A stretch of 64,000 bases of DNA from Brevundimonas sp. MYb52 (GTDB lineage: Bacteria > Pseudomonadota > Alphaproteobacteria > Caulobacterales > Caulobacteraceae): contig NZ_PCPB01000006.1 in the NCBI RefSeq assembly GCF_002979535.1, positions 62,001-126,000 on the forward strand, read 5' to 3'. How positions within the stretch are numbered: the stretch's first letter is position 1; the number at the start of each line of letters is the position of its first letter. Below are positions 8,861-20,503 of the stretch, one piece after another. The notes beneath the pieces were generated by a model. The model made no database searches. It saw nothing but the letters and a program-made list of their open reading frames with translations, and had not been told where the DNA came from. The translations under genes and the position numbers were made by a program.

Positions 8861-8925
8861 GAGGAGCGGCTGATAGTCGCGCTGTCTTGAAGGACGTTGA
8901 GGGACGTCCGTGTCGGGGCAGGACC

Positions 8926-11205
8926 ATGTCGAAATATAAGCTCGCGCCGCTTTTCGGCGCCGTCCTGGCCTTGCCGGCGACGGGCGCGCTGGCTCAGACG
9001 CCGCCGACCCCGCCTCCAGCGACCGCCCAACAGGCCCCGGCGCCGACGGCTCAACCCACACCGCAGGAAGACAAGGACGAACCCGCCACCGTGGGTGATG
9101 TCGTCGTCACCGCCCGCGCCAACGACGTCCGCACCTCGATCGATTCCATCAGCTACAGCCTGGCCGACGATCTTCAGGCCACGACCGGCAGTCTCGCCGA
9201 GGCCTTGCGCAACGTGCCTTCGGTCGATGTCGACCCCCAGGGCAATGTCTCCCTGCGCGGCGACGGCAATGTCACCATCCTGGTCGATGGCCGCCCCTCG
9301 GCCATCCTCTCGGGGCCCAATCGCGCCGATGCGGTGCTGCAGTTGCCGGCCGACCGCTATGGGCGGATCGAGGTCATGACCAACCCCTCGGCCGCCTACA
9401 GCCCCGAGGGCTCGGGCGGGGTCATCAACCTGATCACCAAGCCGATCCCGGCTGCCGCTCGGGGCGCGGCCGCCTCGGCTCCGGATGCGACCGTCACGAC
9501 GGGTTCAGTCCGGGTCAACATCGGCGACAACGGTCGTTGGAACGCCGGCGTCAGCGGTTCGCGCCAGCGCGGCAAGCTGACCCTGACCGGCGACGTCAGC
9601 TATCGCTACGACGATCAAACCTTCGCATTCGACCGGCTGCGCGAACAACTGGACCCGACGACCGGCGGCGTGACCGCAACCACCACCACGCATCAGGAAA
9701 ACGACTCTGTCCAGAAGGGCGCCTTCGGCCGTGTTGCGGCGGAGTATCGCCTGACCGACAAGACCATGTTGACCGGCGAACTGCGCGCCAATCAGTTCGA
9801 TATGGAGGGCACGGCTCTCGGCCTGTTCGAGACCCGTGACGCCGACGGCGTCCTGACAAGGGCCTATACCCGTGATGGAACGAACGGCTTTTCCATGAAG
9901 GGCTGGGGCGTCACCAGCCGCGTGCTGCACCAGTTCGACACCTCAGGACACGAGTGGTCGAACGAGTTGCGCTATGATCGCAACGACAACGAAAACACCT
10001 CCTTGGTCGCCAATGTCTTCCAGACGCCGGTTTCGCCCGCGCTCTATGAGGCCACGCGCTGGCTGAACGAGCAGGAGATGATCGGTTTCACCAGCGCCTA
10101 CACTCGTCCGATGGATGACGGCTCCAAGCTGCGCGCCGGCTATGAGCTGACTCTGACCAGACCGGATCAGGGCAATGTGCTGCGGCGCGGGCCGTCCGAG
10201 GCCGCCCTGACCCCTGTGCCGGGTCAGAGCAACCGCTTTACCGCCGAGCAGACGGTCCACGCCCTCTACGCCACCTATGAGCGCCCCTTCGGCGACAAGC
10301 TGTCGGCCCAGTTCGGCCTGCGCCTGGAACAGGCCGAGGTTGAGGTCGAGGATGTCACCAACGCCGTCCGCGCCTCTCAGGACTATTTCCGCGCCTACCC
10401 GACCGGCCACCTCCAATACAAGCTGACGGACACGCAGACCCTGCGCGCCAGCTATTCGCGCCGCATCCAGCGGCCCCAGCCGACCCAGCTGAACCCCTTC
10501 GTCACCTACAGCGACCCGCTGAACCTGCGCTCGGGCAACCCTGACCTGGAGCCGCAGGAGACGGACAGCTTCGAGGCCATGTGGCAGATGCGGCGCGGCC
10601 AGAGCTTCTATCAGGCCACGGCCTATTACCGCGACACCACCAAGGCCTTCACCGATGTGGCGACCGACGTGGGCGGCGGCGTGCTGCTGACCCGGCCCGA
10701 GAACCTGGGCGCGCGGCGGGACCTGGGCGTCGAACTGACCGCCAGCGGCCGCCTGCATCCCACCTTGCGCTACAACGCCAGCGTCAACGCCTTCCGCCAG
10801 GAAATCGACGCGGCGGGCATTCCGGGCGGGCGCGACCGCGAGGGCGAGATGCTGACCGGTCGCGTCAGCCTGAACTGGCAGGCCACGCCCAAGGATTTCG
10901 TCCAGGTCATGGGCTTCTGGCAGGGCGACCAGTTGTTGGCGCAAGGAACCCGCGAGAGCGGCGGCATGGTCAACCTGGGCTATCGCCGCAAGCTGAACGA
11001 CACCCTGTCGCTGCAGTTCACGGCGCGCGACATTCTCAACTCCTTCGGGGGCGCCACCACCTATGACACACCCCTGTTCCGCGAGCGGATCGATCAGGAC
11101 ATCAACCTGCGCGCCTTCTATCTGGGGCTGACCTGGTCGTTCGGCGGCGGCCCGCGTCGCCAGCCTGATCAGTTCGACTTCTCGACTGGCCCGACCGGGG
11201 GCTGA
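8926..11205 (+). CDS. TonB-dependent outer-membrane receptor
   Basis: ATG 8926 begins a 759-residue protein with a signal peptide (LAPLFGAVLALPATGALAQ), a Pro/Ala-rich linker and a TonB-box-like VGDVVVTARA at residues ~56-65. The plug domain follows, with VPSVDVDPQGNVSLRGDGN, ILVDGRPS and RIEVMTNPSAAYSPEGSGG. The remainder is a beta barrel ending in FYLGLTWSFGGG plus a short tail. The plug with VLVDGRPS and NPSA-Y-EG-GG-INL resembles receptors whose barrel is classed as outer-membrane beta-barrel family 3. The substrate cannot be read from the sequence. A TTG at 8887 in the same frame adds 13 residues before the signal peptide and is less likely. Confidence 0.9.
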   Translation: MSKYKLAPLFGAVLALPATGALAQTPPTPPPATAQQAPAPTAQPTPQEDKDEPATVGDVVVTARANDVRTSIDSISYSLADDLQATTGSLAEALRNVPSVDVDPQGNVSLRGDGNVTILVDGRPSAILSGPNRADAVLQLPADRYGRIEVMTNPSAAYSPEGSGGVINLITKPIPAAARGAAASAPDATVTTGSVRVNIGDNGRWNAGVSGSRQRGKLTLTGDVSYRYDDQTFAFDRLREQLDPTTGGVTATTTTHQENDSVQKGAFGRVAAEYRLTDKTMLTGELRANQFDMEGTALGLFETRDADGVLTRAYTRDGTNGFSMKGWGVTSRVLHQFDTSGHEWSNELRYDRNDNENTSLVANVFQTPVSPALYEATRWLNEQEMIGFTSAYTRPMDDGSKLRAGYELTLTRPDQGNVLRRGPSEAALTPVPGQSNRFTAEQTVHALYATYERPFGDKLSAQFGLRLEQAEVEVEDVTNAVRASQDYFRAYPTGHLQYKLTDTQTLRASYSRRIQRPQPTQLNPFVTYSDPLNLRSGNPDLEPQETDSFEAMWQMRRGQSFYQATAYYRDTTKAFTDVATDVGGGVLLTRPENLGARRDLGVELTASGRLHPTLRYNASVNAFRQEIDAAGIPGGRDREGEMLTGRVSLNWQATPKDFVQVMGFWQGDQLLAQGTRESGGMVNLGYRRKLNDTLSLQFTARDILNSFGGATTYDTPLFRERIDQDINLRAFYLGLTWSFGGGPRRQPDQFDFSTGPTGG

Positions 11206-11227
11206 GGCTTTCGGCTCGTGATGCGTC

Positions 11228-11260
11228 AACGCCCGTCGCCCGTCCGGCGGCGGGCGTTTT
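11228..11260 (+). terminator. Rho-independent terminator of the TonB receptor gene
   Basis: AACGCCCG and CGCC pair with GGCG and CGGGCGTT around a short loop, with one unpaired base on each arm, and the stem is followed by TTTT. It lies about 20 bases after the receptor stop codon. Confidence 0.75.
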
Positions 11261-11377
11261 CGCCTGAGCCCTTGCGTGGCCGATCGGCCACACCCACCTC
11301 GGTTTGACACAACTCAAGGCGTCGCTTCGCAGAAGGGCGCGTTGATGGTTTTCCGCCTTCCGAGGGGACTGCACACG

Positions 11378-13966
<2,589 letters not shown>

Positions 13967-13972
13967 AGAGCA

Positions 13973-15184
13973 ATGAGAACCGTCAATTACACCATATTCC
14001 TGTCTCGACCTTCCGATGTCGAGAGCCATGTCGAAACTGTCAAGCAAGCGGTTGCAGACGTCAATCTAGTTTCTGCACCGCTTGGTGCACGATTTGACCT
14101 GTTTGACTGGAGGGAGAACGCAACGCCGGGCTTAGATGTGGAGCCTCAGGCGCGCGTAAATCTTCAGTCTGAAAATCACGATGCTTTTATTGCTCTTGTC
14201 GGTGCAACATTAGGGACGCCAACGATCAATTATGAATCTGGAACCGTAGAGGAGATAGAGAGAGCGATTAGTAAGGCTGAAGATTCTGTTTTTGGCGGAA
14301 ATTCGGTGTCAATTTTATTTAAGAATGTATCTTTAAGTATAAATTCTGATCTTGATCAGGCGAAAAAGGTTCAATCTCTTAGGTCAAGTCTTGGGCCTAG
14401 GGGAATTTTGTACAGAACTTTTGATAATGATGACGATCTTAGGGATGTTGTCTTTAGGTGTCTTGGTGTTTTGCTTTCCGGTCACGTAAGCATGCAGTCT
14501 GAGAATTTATCTGCATCTAAAGTTTCTTCTCAATTCGATGTGATTAGTACTAAGGTAGTTGATGATAATTCCACAGTAGATGATGCCGAAGAGTTGGGAA
14601 TATTGGATTATTCGCAGATAATTTCGGACCGAATAGAGTCGGCGACGAATGCTTCTATTTCTATATCTGAGGCAATGAAGGTGCTGACGTCTGCTACGTC
14701 AAAAGCCACCGACGAAATTTCGATTGCTACGACTATGGATGATCAGTCGGCTAAGAAGAAAATAATAAATGATGTAGCTGCTGCTATAAATATATGCGCC
14801 GATAATTTTGAACGGAGCGGCGATCAAGTTCATGTTGAATTTCGGCGTGCTCTAGATGCGATCAGAGAGTTGATTGATATTCAAATGTCAGACATGAGCG
14901 GGGAGCAATTTGATAGTGAAATTGCTATAGTTTATGAAATGACAAAATCTCTTGATCCAACTATTACTGAAACAATGTCTCAAACAAAAAATTTTGGAGA
15001 GATGATAGCCAGTTTGCCTAGGCTTACAAAGGAGCTAAATTCATCCAAAAGGAGATTGCAGCGTGGTATTGAATCGTTGGTTGCTGGTCTTGCTATTGTG
15101 AAGTCTGAAAATAATGCCTTGAATGAATATGCCGCTTCGAGAATTAATATTGGAACCTCGGAAAAGGTGGCGCTGGGCAACTAG
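13973..15184 (+). CDS. DUF4062-like N-terminal domain with helical C-terminus, AT-rich orphan
   Basis: The 403-residue protein is unlike its neighbours in composition: the 60 bases from 14281 contain only 17 G or C. Residues ~1-170 resemble DUF4062. They show IFLSRPSDVESHVETVKQAV, a DLFDWRENATPGLDVEPQAR segment, NHDAFIALVGATLGTPT, and the SGTVEEIERAI helix; VSILFKNVSL and a C-terminal phenylalanine/aspartate stretch follow. Residues ~200-390 are predicted helical and Ser/Thr/Ile-rich, with no motif I recognise and no membrane helix. DUF4062 is found at the N-terminus of NTPase and effector-type proteins, some in defence loci. A role here is not established. The gene follows clpB by six bases, so it is probably co-transcribed. 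Confidence 0.75.
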   Translation: MRTVNYTIFLSRPSDVESHVETVKQAVADVNLVSAPLGARFDLFDWRENATPGLDVEPQARVNLQSENHDAFIALVGATLGTPTINYESGTVEEIERAISKAEDSVFGGNSVSILFKNVSLSINSDLDQAKKVQSLRSSLGPRGILYRTFDNDDDLRDVVFRCLGVLLSGHVSMQSENLSASKVSSQFDVISTKVVDDNSTVDDAEELGILDYSQIISDRIESATNASISISEAMKVLTSATSKATDEISIATTMDDQSAKKKIINDVAAAINICADNFERSGDQVHVEFRRALDAIRELIDIQMSDMSGEQFDSEIAIVYEMTKSLDPTITETMSQTKNFGEMIASLPRLTKELNSSKRRLQRGIESLVAGLAIVKSENNALNEYAASRINIGTSEKVALGN

Positions 15185-15213
15185 GGCTAGCGTGACCTCC
15201 GGGTGACTGAGCC

Positions 15214-15573
15214 TCAGTCCCCCAACACCGGCATCACCTCCACCCCGTCGCAGACGAAGATGCTCATGTGCGGGTGGTTGTCGAACAGGCGGGCGGCGGC
15301 CTCATGGCTGTCGGCGCGGACGACCATGAAGACGGTCAGAAGGTTGACCGCGTCCGTCATGGCGCTGTCGTCGTCGATGCGCTTGGTCGGGCCCAGCGGG
15401 CCGCCCTGAAAGACGATGGCGTCGCGGTGCGCCTCTTCCCAGGCGGCGACGGCGGCGACGCCGAGGCGGGCCGTCTCGGCCTGCTGGGTCTCGCTCATGG
15501 CGCGCCAGGCCCGCCATTTGGGGCCGGTCTTGTCGCTAGTGAAGACGGCCAGGTAGTGGGTCTCGGCGCTCAT
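15214..15573 (-). CDS. YCII-related domain protein
   Basis: The ATG at 15573 has GGGAGG just upstream and starts MSAETHYLAVFTSDKTGPKW; a longer frame to 15675 is only read-through into repeat sequence. The 119-residue product has the alpha/beta ferredoxin-like pattern of YCII proteins. It has AVVAWEEAHRD-type helices, then FQGGPLGPTKRID, then NLLTVFMVVRADSHEAAARL and the terminal HPHMSIF strand. Members of this family are often small cytoplasmic enzymes or accessory domains of uncertain activity. It is monocistronic. Confidence 0.75.
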   Translation of the reverse strand: MSAETHYLAVFTSDKTGPKWRAWRAMSETQQAETARLGVAAVAAWEEAHRDAIVFQGGPLGPTKRIDDDSAMTDAVNLLTVFMVVRADSHEAAARLFDNHPHMSIFVCDGVEVMPVLGD

Positions 15574-15630
15574 CGAAGCCTCCCGTTTCCGGGAGGGTCG
15601 GACTTTCGGCGGCCTCGGGCAAGCGGCGCC

Positions 15631-15688
15631 GCGCCACCCCTCATCCGAGCGCCTCCGGCGCCCACCTTCTCCCACAAGGGGAGAAGGA
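15631..15688. repeat. Intergenic repeat of the CCACCTTCTCCC type
   Basis: The core CCACCTTCTCCCACAAGG with its partner GGGGAGAAGG forms a hairpin. A second copy with one base changed (CTCAAGG) is at 40952-40978, next to the dCTP deaminase gene. It has no coding potential. Confidence 0.6.
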
Positions 15689-15692
15689 AGTT

Positions 15693-15734
15693 TGTGCTCA
15701 AGCAGCGAGCGACCGCGTCGCGAGCGTTAGCGCT
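15693..15734 (-). repeat. 42-nt two-stem element, copy A
   Basis: Read on the minus strand, this is one of seven 42-nt elements in the window: outer arm ending CTAACG, inner hairpin with GCG loop, then TGCTTGAGC. It begins six bases after the lpdA stop codon, in the direction of lpdA transcription. The outer stem is weaker here than in other copies (position 3 against 40 is unpaired). Confidence 0.8.
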
Positions 15735-15740
15735 CTTTGT

Positions 15741-17138
15741 TTAGATATGGATGGCGTGGCCCAGCGCGCGCAAGGACGCCTCGTGGAAGGCTTCGCCCAG
15801 CGTCGGGTGGACGTGGATGGTGCCCGCCACGTCTTCCAGCACGGCGCCCATTTCCAGCATCTGGGCGAAGCTGTTGGACATCTCCGAGACGTGCTGGCCG
15901 ACGGCCTGGATGCCCAGGATGCGGTGGTCGGTCTTCGAGGCGATGACGCGGACGAAGCCGCCGTCTTCGCCGGCCTCGATGGCCAGGGCGCGGCCGATGG
16001 CGGCGAAGGGGAAGACGGACTGGATCACGTCGTCGCGGCCCTTGACGTCGTCGACGCCGAGGCCCGCCGAGACGATCTCCGGCTCGGTGAAGCAGACGGC
16101 GGCGATGGTGACCGGATCGAAGACGCGGTCATGGCCGGCGATGATCTCGGCCACGACCTCGCCCTGGGCCGAGCCCTTGTGCGCCAGCATGGGTTCGCCG
16201 GTCAGGTCGCCGACAGCCCAGACGTTCTTCATGCTGGTGGCGCAGCGCTTGTCGATCTTCACGAAGGGCCCGTCCATGGCCACGCCCATGGTCTCCAGAC
16301 CCCAGCCCTTGGTGCGCGGACGACGACCGACCGTGACCAGCACCTTGTCGGCGTCCAGTTGCATCGGATTGCCGTCCTTGTCGGTGACGTTCAGCTTGCC
16401 GTCTCCGAAACCGCCGGCGCGGGCGCCGAGGAAGAGCTCGACGCCGTGCTTCTCGAGCCACTTCTGCACCGGGTCGGTCAGGGCCTTGTCGTAGAGCGGC
16501 AGCAGGCGGTCGGCCATCTCGACGATGGCCACCTCGGCGCCCAGCTTGCGGAAGGCGATGCCCAGTTCCAGGCCGATATAGCCGCCGCCGACGACGACCA
16601 GTTTTTTCGGCACTTCCGGCAGGCTCAGGGCTTCGGTCGAGGAGATGACGTCGCCGCCGAACGGCAGGAAGGGCAGTTCGACCGGTTCCGATCCGGTGGC
16701 CAGGATGACGTGTTCGGCGGTGATGATGATGGGGCCGTCGGCGGTCTCGACGCGGCAGGTCTTGGCGTCGGTGAACTCGGCCCAGCCCTTGATGACCTTG
16801 ACCTTGGCCTTCTTCAGCAGGGCGGCCACGCCGGCGTTCAGCTTCCTGACGATGCCGTCCTTCCACGCGACCGTCTTGGACAGGTCGATGGCCGGGGCCG
16901 ACGCGGTGATGCCCAGCGTGCCGTCGCCGGCGGCTTTCAGGACCGTCTCATACTTGCCCGCGGCGTGGATGATGGCCTTGGACGGAATGCAGCCGACGTT
17001 CAGGCAGGTCCCGCCCAGGCCGTCGCCTCCGTCCACCAGAACAGTGTCCAGCCCGAGTTGGCCGCAACGGATGCCCGCGACATAGCCGCCGGTGCCGGCG
17101 CCGATGATCAGGACTTTGGTTTTCAGGGTCTGGGTCAT
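15741..17138 (-). CDS. lpdA: Dihydrolipoyl dehydrogenase (E3)
   Basis: The 465-residue flavoprotein has an N-terminal FAD-binding GAGTGGYVAG, the redox disulfide Cys45/Cys50 in GGTCLNVGCIPSK, a second Rossmann motif VVVGGGYIGLELG for NAD, the GDLTGEPMLAHKG segment, and the C-terminal dimer domain with the catalytic HVHPTLGEAFHEA. E3 reoxidises dihydrolipoyl groups on E2. Its place at the end of the branched-chain dehydrogenase operon suggests it serves that complex. Its ATG overlaps the TGA of the preceding gene (ATGA at 17135-17138), so translation is coupled. A 42-nt element follows the stop codon. Confidence 0.95.
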   Translation of the reverse strand: MTQTLKTKVLIIGAGTGGYVAGIRCGQLGLDTVLVDGGDGLGGTCLNVGCIPSKAIIHAAGKYETVLKAAGDGTLGITASAPAIDLSKTVAWKDGIVRKLNAGVAALLKKAKVKVIKGWAEFTDAKTCRVETADGPIIITAEHVILATGSEPVELPFLPFGGDVISSTEALSLPEVPKKLVVVGGGYIGLELGIAFRKLGAEVAIVEMADRLLPLYDKALTDPVQKWLEKHGVELFLGARAGGFGDGKLNVTDKDGNPMQLDADKVLVTVGRRPRTKGWGLETMGVAMDGPFVKIDKRCATSMKNVWAVGDLTGEPMLAHKGSAQGEVVAEIIAGHDRVFDPVTIAAVCFTEPEIVSAGLGVDDVKGRDDVIQSVFPFAAIGRALAIEAGEDGGFVRVIASKTDHRILGIQAVGQHVSEMSNSFAQMLEMGAVLEDVAGTIHVHPTLGEAFHEASLRALGHAIHI

Positions 17139-17674
17139 TTGGTTTCTGTCTTACGAAGGCGCGTAGCTGCTGCCCTGAGTTCAGTCGGAATTTGTCGATC
17201 TAGGACCATGCGAAGGGGAAGCGCCTCGATCACCTCGGGCTGGCCCCAGTTCAGCAGGCGTCGCCACCACGGCAGCCTTCGTCCGTAGATAATGGCTGTC
17301 TCACCAAAGCCCGGATAGAGGGTTCTGCCACATGAGCTGCCAAAATCGGGCGCGTACTGATCCTTGAGGCTACTTGAACCGACGTTGCCCTTGAGCGAGA
17401 CGATAGGCTTGAGATGGCTGATAGCGCGGTTCTCGCCGACTAGCTGGAGAGAACGAATTTGAGCAAGGAACACGTAGTCGGCATTCCTCCAGCTCGCCCG
17501 TTGATGAGCGAGGTCCTCATGGTAAATCTTGCGCTCTATGAAGGCGCGCATTTCGTCCTCGCTAAGGTCAGTGCGTGGCACGTCCGCGAGGTCAAAATCG
17601 ATCGTGCAGGCGAACGCAGGCGCGGCGCTGAAGGAGGCGAGCGTGACGGCGATGATCAGAGCACCAGTCTTCAT
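17135..17674 (-). CDS. Secreted protein of unknown function inside the bkd operon
   Basis: ATG 17674 is preceded by AGGAGG at six bases and starts a clear signal peptide (MKTGALIIAVTLASFSAAPA, cleaved near AFA-C). The 179-residue product has two or three cysteines (ACTIDFDL near the new N-terminus and SCGRTLYPGFG later), an acidic segment with a conserved-looking DLSEDEMRAFIERKIYHEDL stretch, and a basic tail. I do not recognise a family. Composition is visibly lower in GC than E2 or lpdA around it. It sits between E2 and E3 and is translationally coupled to lpdA, yet an exported protein has no obvious job in a cytoplasmic dehydrogenase complex. Confidence 0.7.
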   Translation of the reverse strand: MKTGALIIAVTLASFSAAPAFACTIDFDLADVPRTDLSEDEMRAFIERKIYHEDLAHQRASWRNADYVFLAQIRSLQLVGENRAISHLKPIVSLKGNVGSSSLKDQYAPDFGSSCGRTLYPGFGETAIIYGRRLPWWRRLLNWGQPEVIEALPLRMVLDRQIPTELRAAATRLRKTETK

Positions 17675-17690
17675 CAGCTTCCTCCTACTT

Positions 17691-17804
17691 CCGCTCATCC
17701 CCGCGGAGGCGGGGATCCAGTGCTTTGGCCCAAAAGCGCAGGCCGATTAACGGACCGCTTGCCCGGTTCAAGAACTGGGCCCCGGCGTCCGCCGGGGTGA
17801 GCGG
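17691..17804. repeat. Long imperfect palindromic intergenic repeat
   Basis: The ends are CCGCTCA and TGAGCGG. Inside, CCCCGCGGAGGCGGGG forms one hairpin and CCCCGGCGTCCGCCGGGG another. The left part recurs at 56884-56914. It fills the gap between the E2 gene and the secreted protein gene. Confidence 0.7.
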
Positions 17805-17821
17805 AAGGAAGAGGCTGGTTC

Positions 17822-19474
17822 TCAGTTCATCCAGAGCGTCGCCGGGTGCTCCAGCAGGCCCTTGATGCGCTGGACGAAGACCGCGGCGTCATGGCCGTCG
17901 ACGATGCGGTGATCGAAGCTGGAGGACAGGTTCATCATCTTGCGCACGACCATCTGACCGTCCTTGACCACCACGCGTTCGGCGATCTTGTTCGGGCCGA
18001 CGATGGCGACCTCGGGGTGGTTGATGATGGGCGTGTGAACCACGCCGCCCAACGTCCCCAGGGAGGTGATGGTGATGGTCGAGCCGCTGAGTTCCTCGCG
18101 CTTGGCCGAGCCGTCCTTGGCGGCACCCGAGACGCGGGCGATTTCCAGGGCGGTGGCGTAGGGGTCCAGCGCCTCGGCGTGGCGGACGACCGGGACCATC
18201 AGGCCGTTCGGCGTCTGGGCGGCGATGCCCAGATGGACCGGGGCGTGCTGGGTCAGCACCCCGGCCTCGTCGTCATAGTGGCTGTTGATAATCGGCTGGT
18301 CGCGCAGGGCCACGACGATGGCGCGGGCGATGAAGGGCAGGACGTTCAGCTTGGGCTGGTCCTTCGACTTCGTGGCGTTCAGGTGGGCGCGCAGCTCCTC
18401 CACCGCCGTCATGTCGATTTCCTCGACATAGGTGATGTGCGGGATGCGACGCACGCTCTCGGCCATCTTCTCCGCGATCTTGCGGCGCAGGCCGATGATC
18501 TTGGTCTCGGTGGTCCCCTCGGCGCGGGCGTAGGTCGAGGACGCGGTGCCGCCGGTCGCGGCGGGCAGGCTGCCCCCGCGCGCGACGAAGGCGTCCAGGT
18601 CTTCATGCTGGATACGACCGGCAGGGCCGGAGCCGGGCACGAAGGCCAGGTCGATGCCCAGATCGCGGGCGCGGTTGCGCACGGCGGGCGAGGCCAGGGC
18701 GCGCTCGCCCGGCTGGCGGCCGGTCATGGCGGGGACGGGCTTGGCGTCGGCCTTGGGGGCAGGGGCCGCAGCGGGCTTGGCGACCGGCGCAGGCGCGGCC
18801 TTCTCGGCCTTGGCGGCGGGCGCAGGGGCGGCAGCCGGAGTGGCGGCGACATTGCCCTTGCCCTCGACCTTGAAGCTGACCAAGGGGCCGCCGACGGGGA
18901 CCTGCTGGCCCGCATCGCCGTGCAGGGCGACGACCACGCCGTTGATCGGGCTGGTGATCTCGACCGTGGCCTTGTCGGTCATGATGTCGGCGAGGATTTG
19001 ATCCTCCTCGACCGCGTCGCCGACCTTGACGTGCCAGCCGACCAGTTCGGCCTCGGCGGTGCCTTCGCCCACGTCGGGCAGCTTGAACACGTAGTTCGCT
19101 CCGGCGGCGGCGCCGACCGGCGCAGGGGAAACCGGGGCGGCTTCAGCCTTCGGCGCTTCGACGGCTACCGGGGCGGGCTCGGATTTAGCGACAGGCGTTG
19201 GCGTCGGCTCGGCGTCGGACGCATTACCCGCGCCCTCGACCTCGAACTCGACCAGGGGGCCGCGCACGGGCACCATCTGGCCGGGCTCGCCGTGAATGGC
19301 AAGAACCTTGCCGCTGACCGGGGCGGTGATTTCCACCGTGGCCTTGTCGGTCATGATGTCGGCGACGATCTGGTCTTCCTCGACCATGTCGCCGACCGCG
19401 ACGTGCCAGGCGACCAGTTCGGCCTCGGCGGTGCCTTCGCCCACGTCGGGCAGCTTGAAGACGAAACGACCCAT
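17822..19474 (-). CDS. bkdB: Branched-chain 2-oxoacid dehydrogenase E2, two lipoyl domains
   Basis: The 550-residue acyltransferase has two N-terminal lipoyl domains, with lipoylated Lys44 and Lys168, each in the motif DIMTDKATVEIT. Ala/Pro-rich linkers lead to the peripheral subunit-binding domain (ASPAVRNRARDLGID) and the catalytic domain with His522 and Asp526 in DHRIVDGHD. E2 passes the acyl group from E1 to CoA. Branched-chain E2 proteins usually carry a single lipoyl domain, so the tandem pair is unusual. The second domain is almost a copy of the first, with a 48-base identical stretch. The gene follows E1beta by a single base. Confidence 0.93.
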   Translation of the reverse strand: MGRFVFKLPDVGEGTAEAELVAWHVAVGDMVEEDQIVADIMTDKATVEITAPVSGKVLAIHGEPGQMVPVRGPLVEFEVEGAGNASDAEPTPTPVAKSEPAPVAVEAPKAEAAPVSPAPVGAAAGANYVFKLPDVGEGTAEAELVGWHVKVGDAVEEDQILADIMTDKATVEITSPINGVVVALHGDAGQQVPVGGPLVSFKVEGKGNVAATPAAAPAPAAKAEKAAPAPVAKPAAAPAPKADAKPVPAMTGRQPGERALASPAVRNRARDLGIDLAFVPGSGPAGRIQHEDLDAFVARGGSLPAATGGTASSTYARAEGTTETKIIGLRRKIAEKMAESVRRIPHITYVEEIDMTAVEELRAHLNATKSKDQPKLNVLPFIARAIVVALRDQPIINSHYDDEAGVLTQHAPVHLGIAAQTPNGLMVPVVRHAEALDPYATALEIARVSGAAKDGSAKREELSGSTITITSLGTLGGVVHTPIINHPEVAIVGPNKIAERVVVKDGQMVVRKMMNLSSSFDHRIVDGHDAAVFVQRIKGLLEHPATLWMN

Positions 19475-19475
19475 A

Positions 19476-20501
<1,026 letters not shown>

Positions 20502-20503
20502 GG

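Noticed and set aside
8887..8925. TTG start that would lengthen the TonB receptor by 13 residues
   Set aside because: The extension precedes a normal signal peptide that starts at ATG 8926.
11261..11320. Possible heat-shock or TTGACA promoter in front of clpB
   Set aside because: CTTG at 11271 and TTGACA at 11305 occur, but neither has a convincing -10 partner at the right spacing.
15747..17288. 513-residue plus-strand frame opposite lpdA, and similar frames opposite E2, fadJ and the sugar dehydrogenase
   Set aside because: All are mirror images of well-supported genes, have low-complexity Gly/Asp/His-rich translations and no ribosome site.
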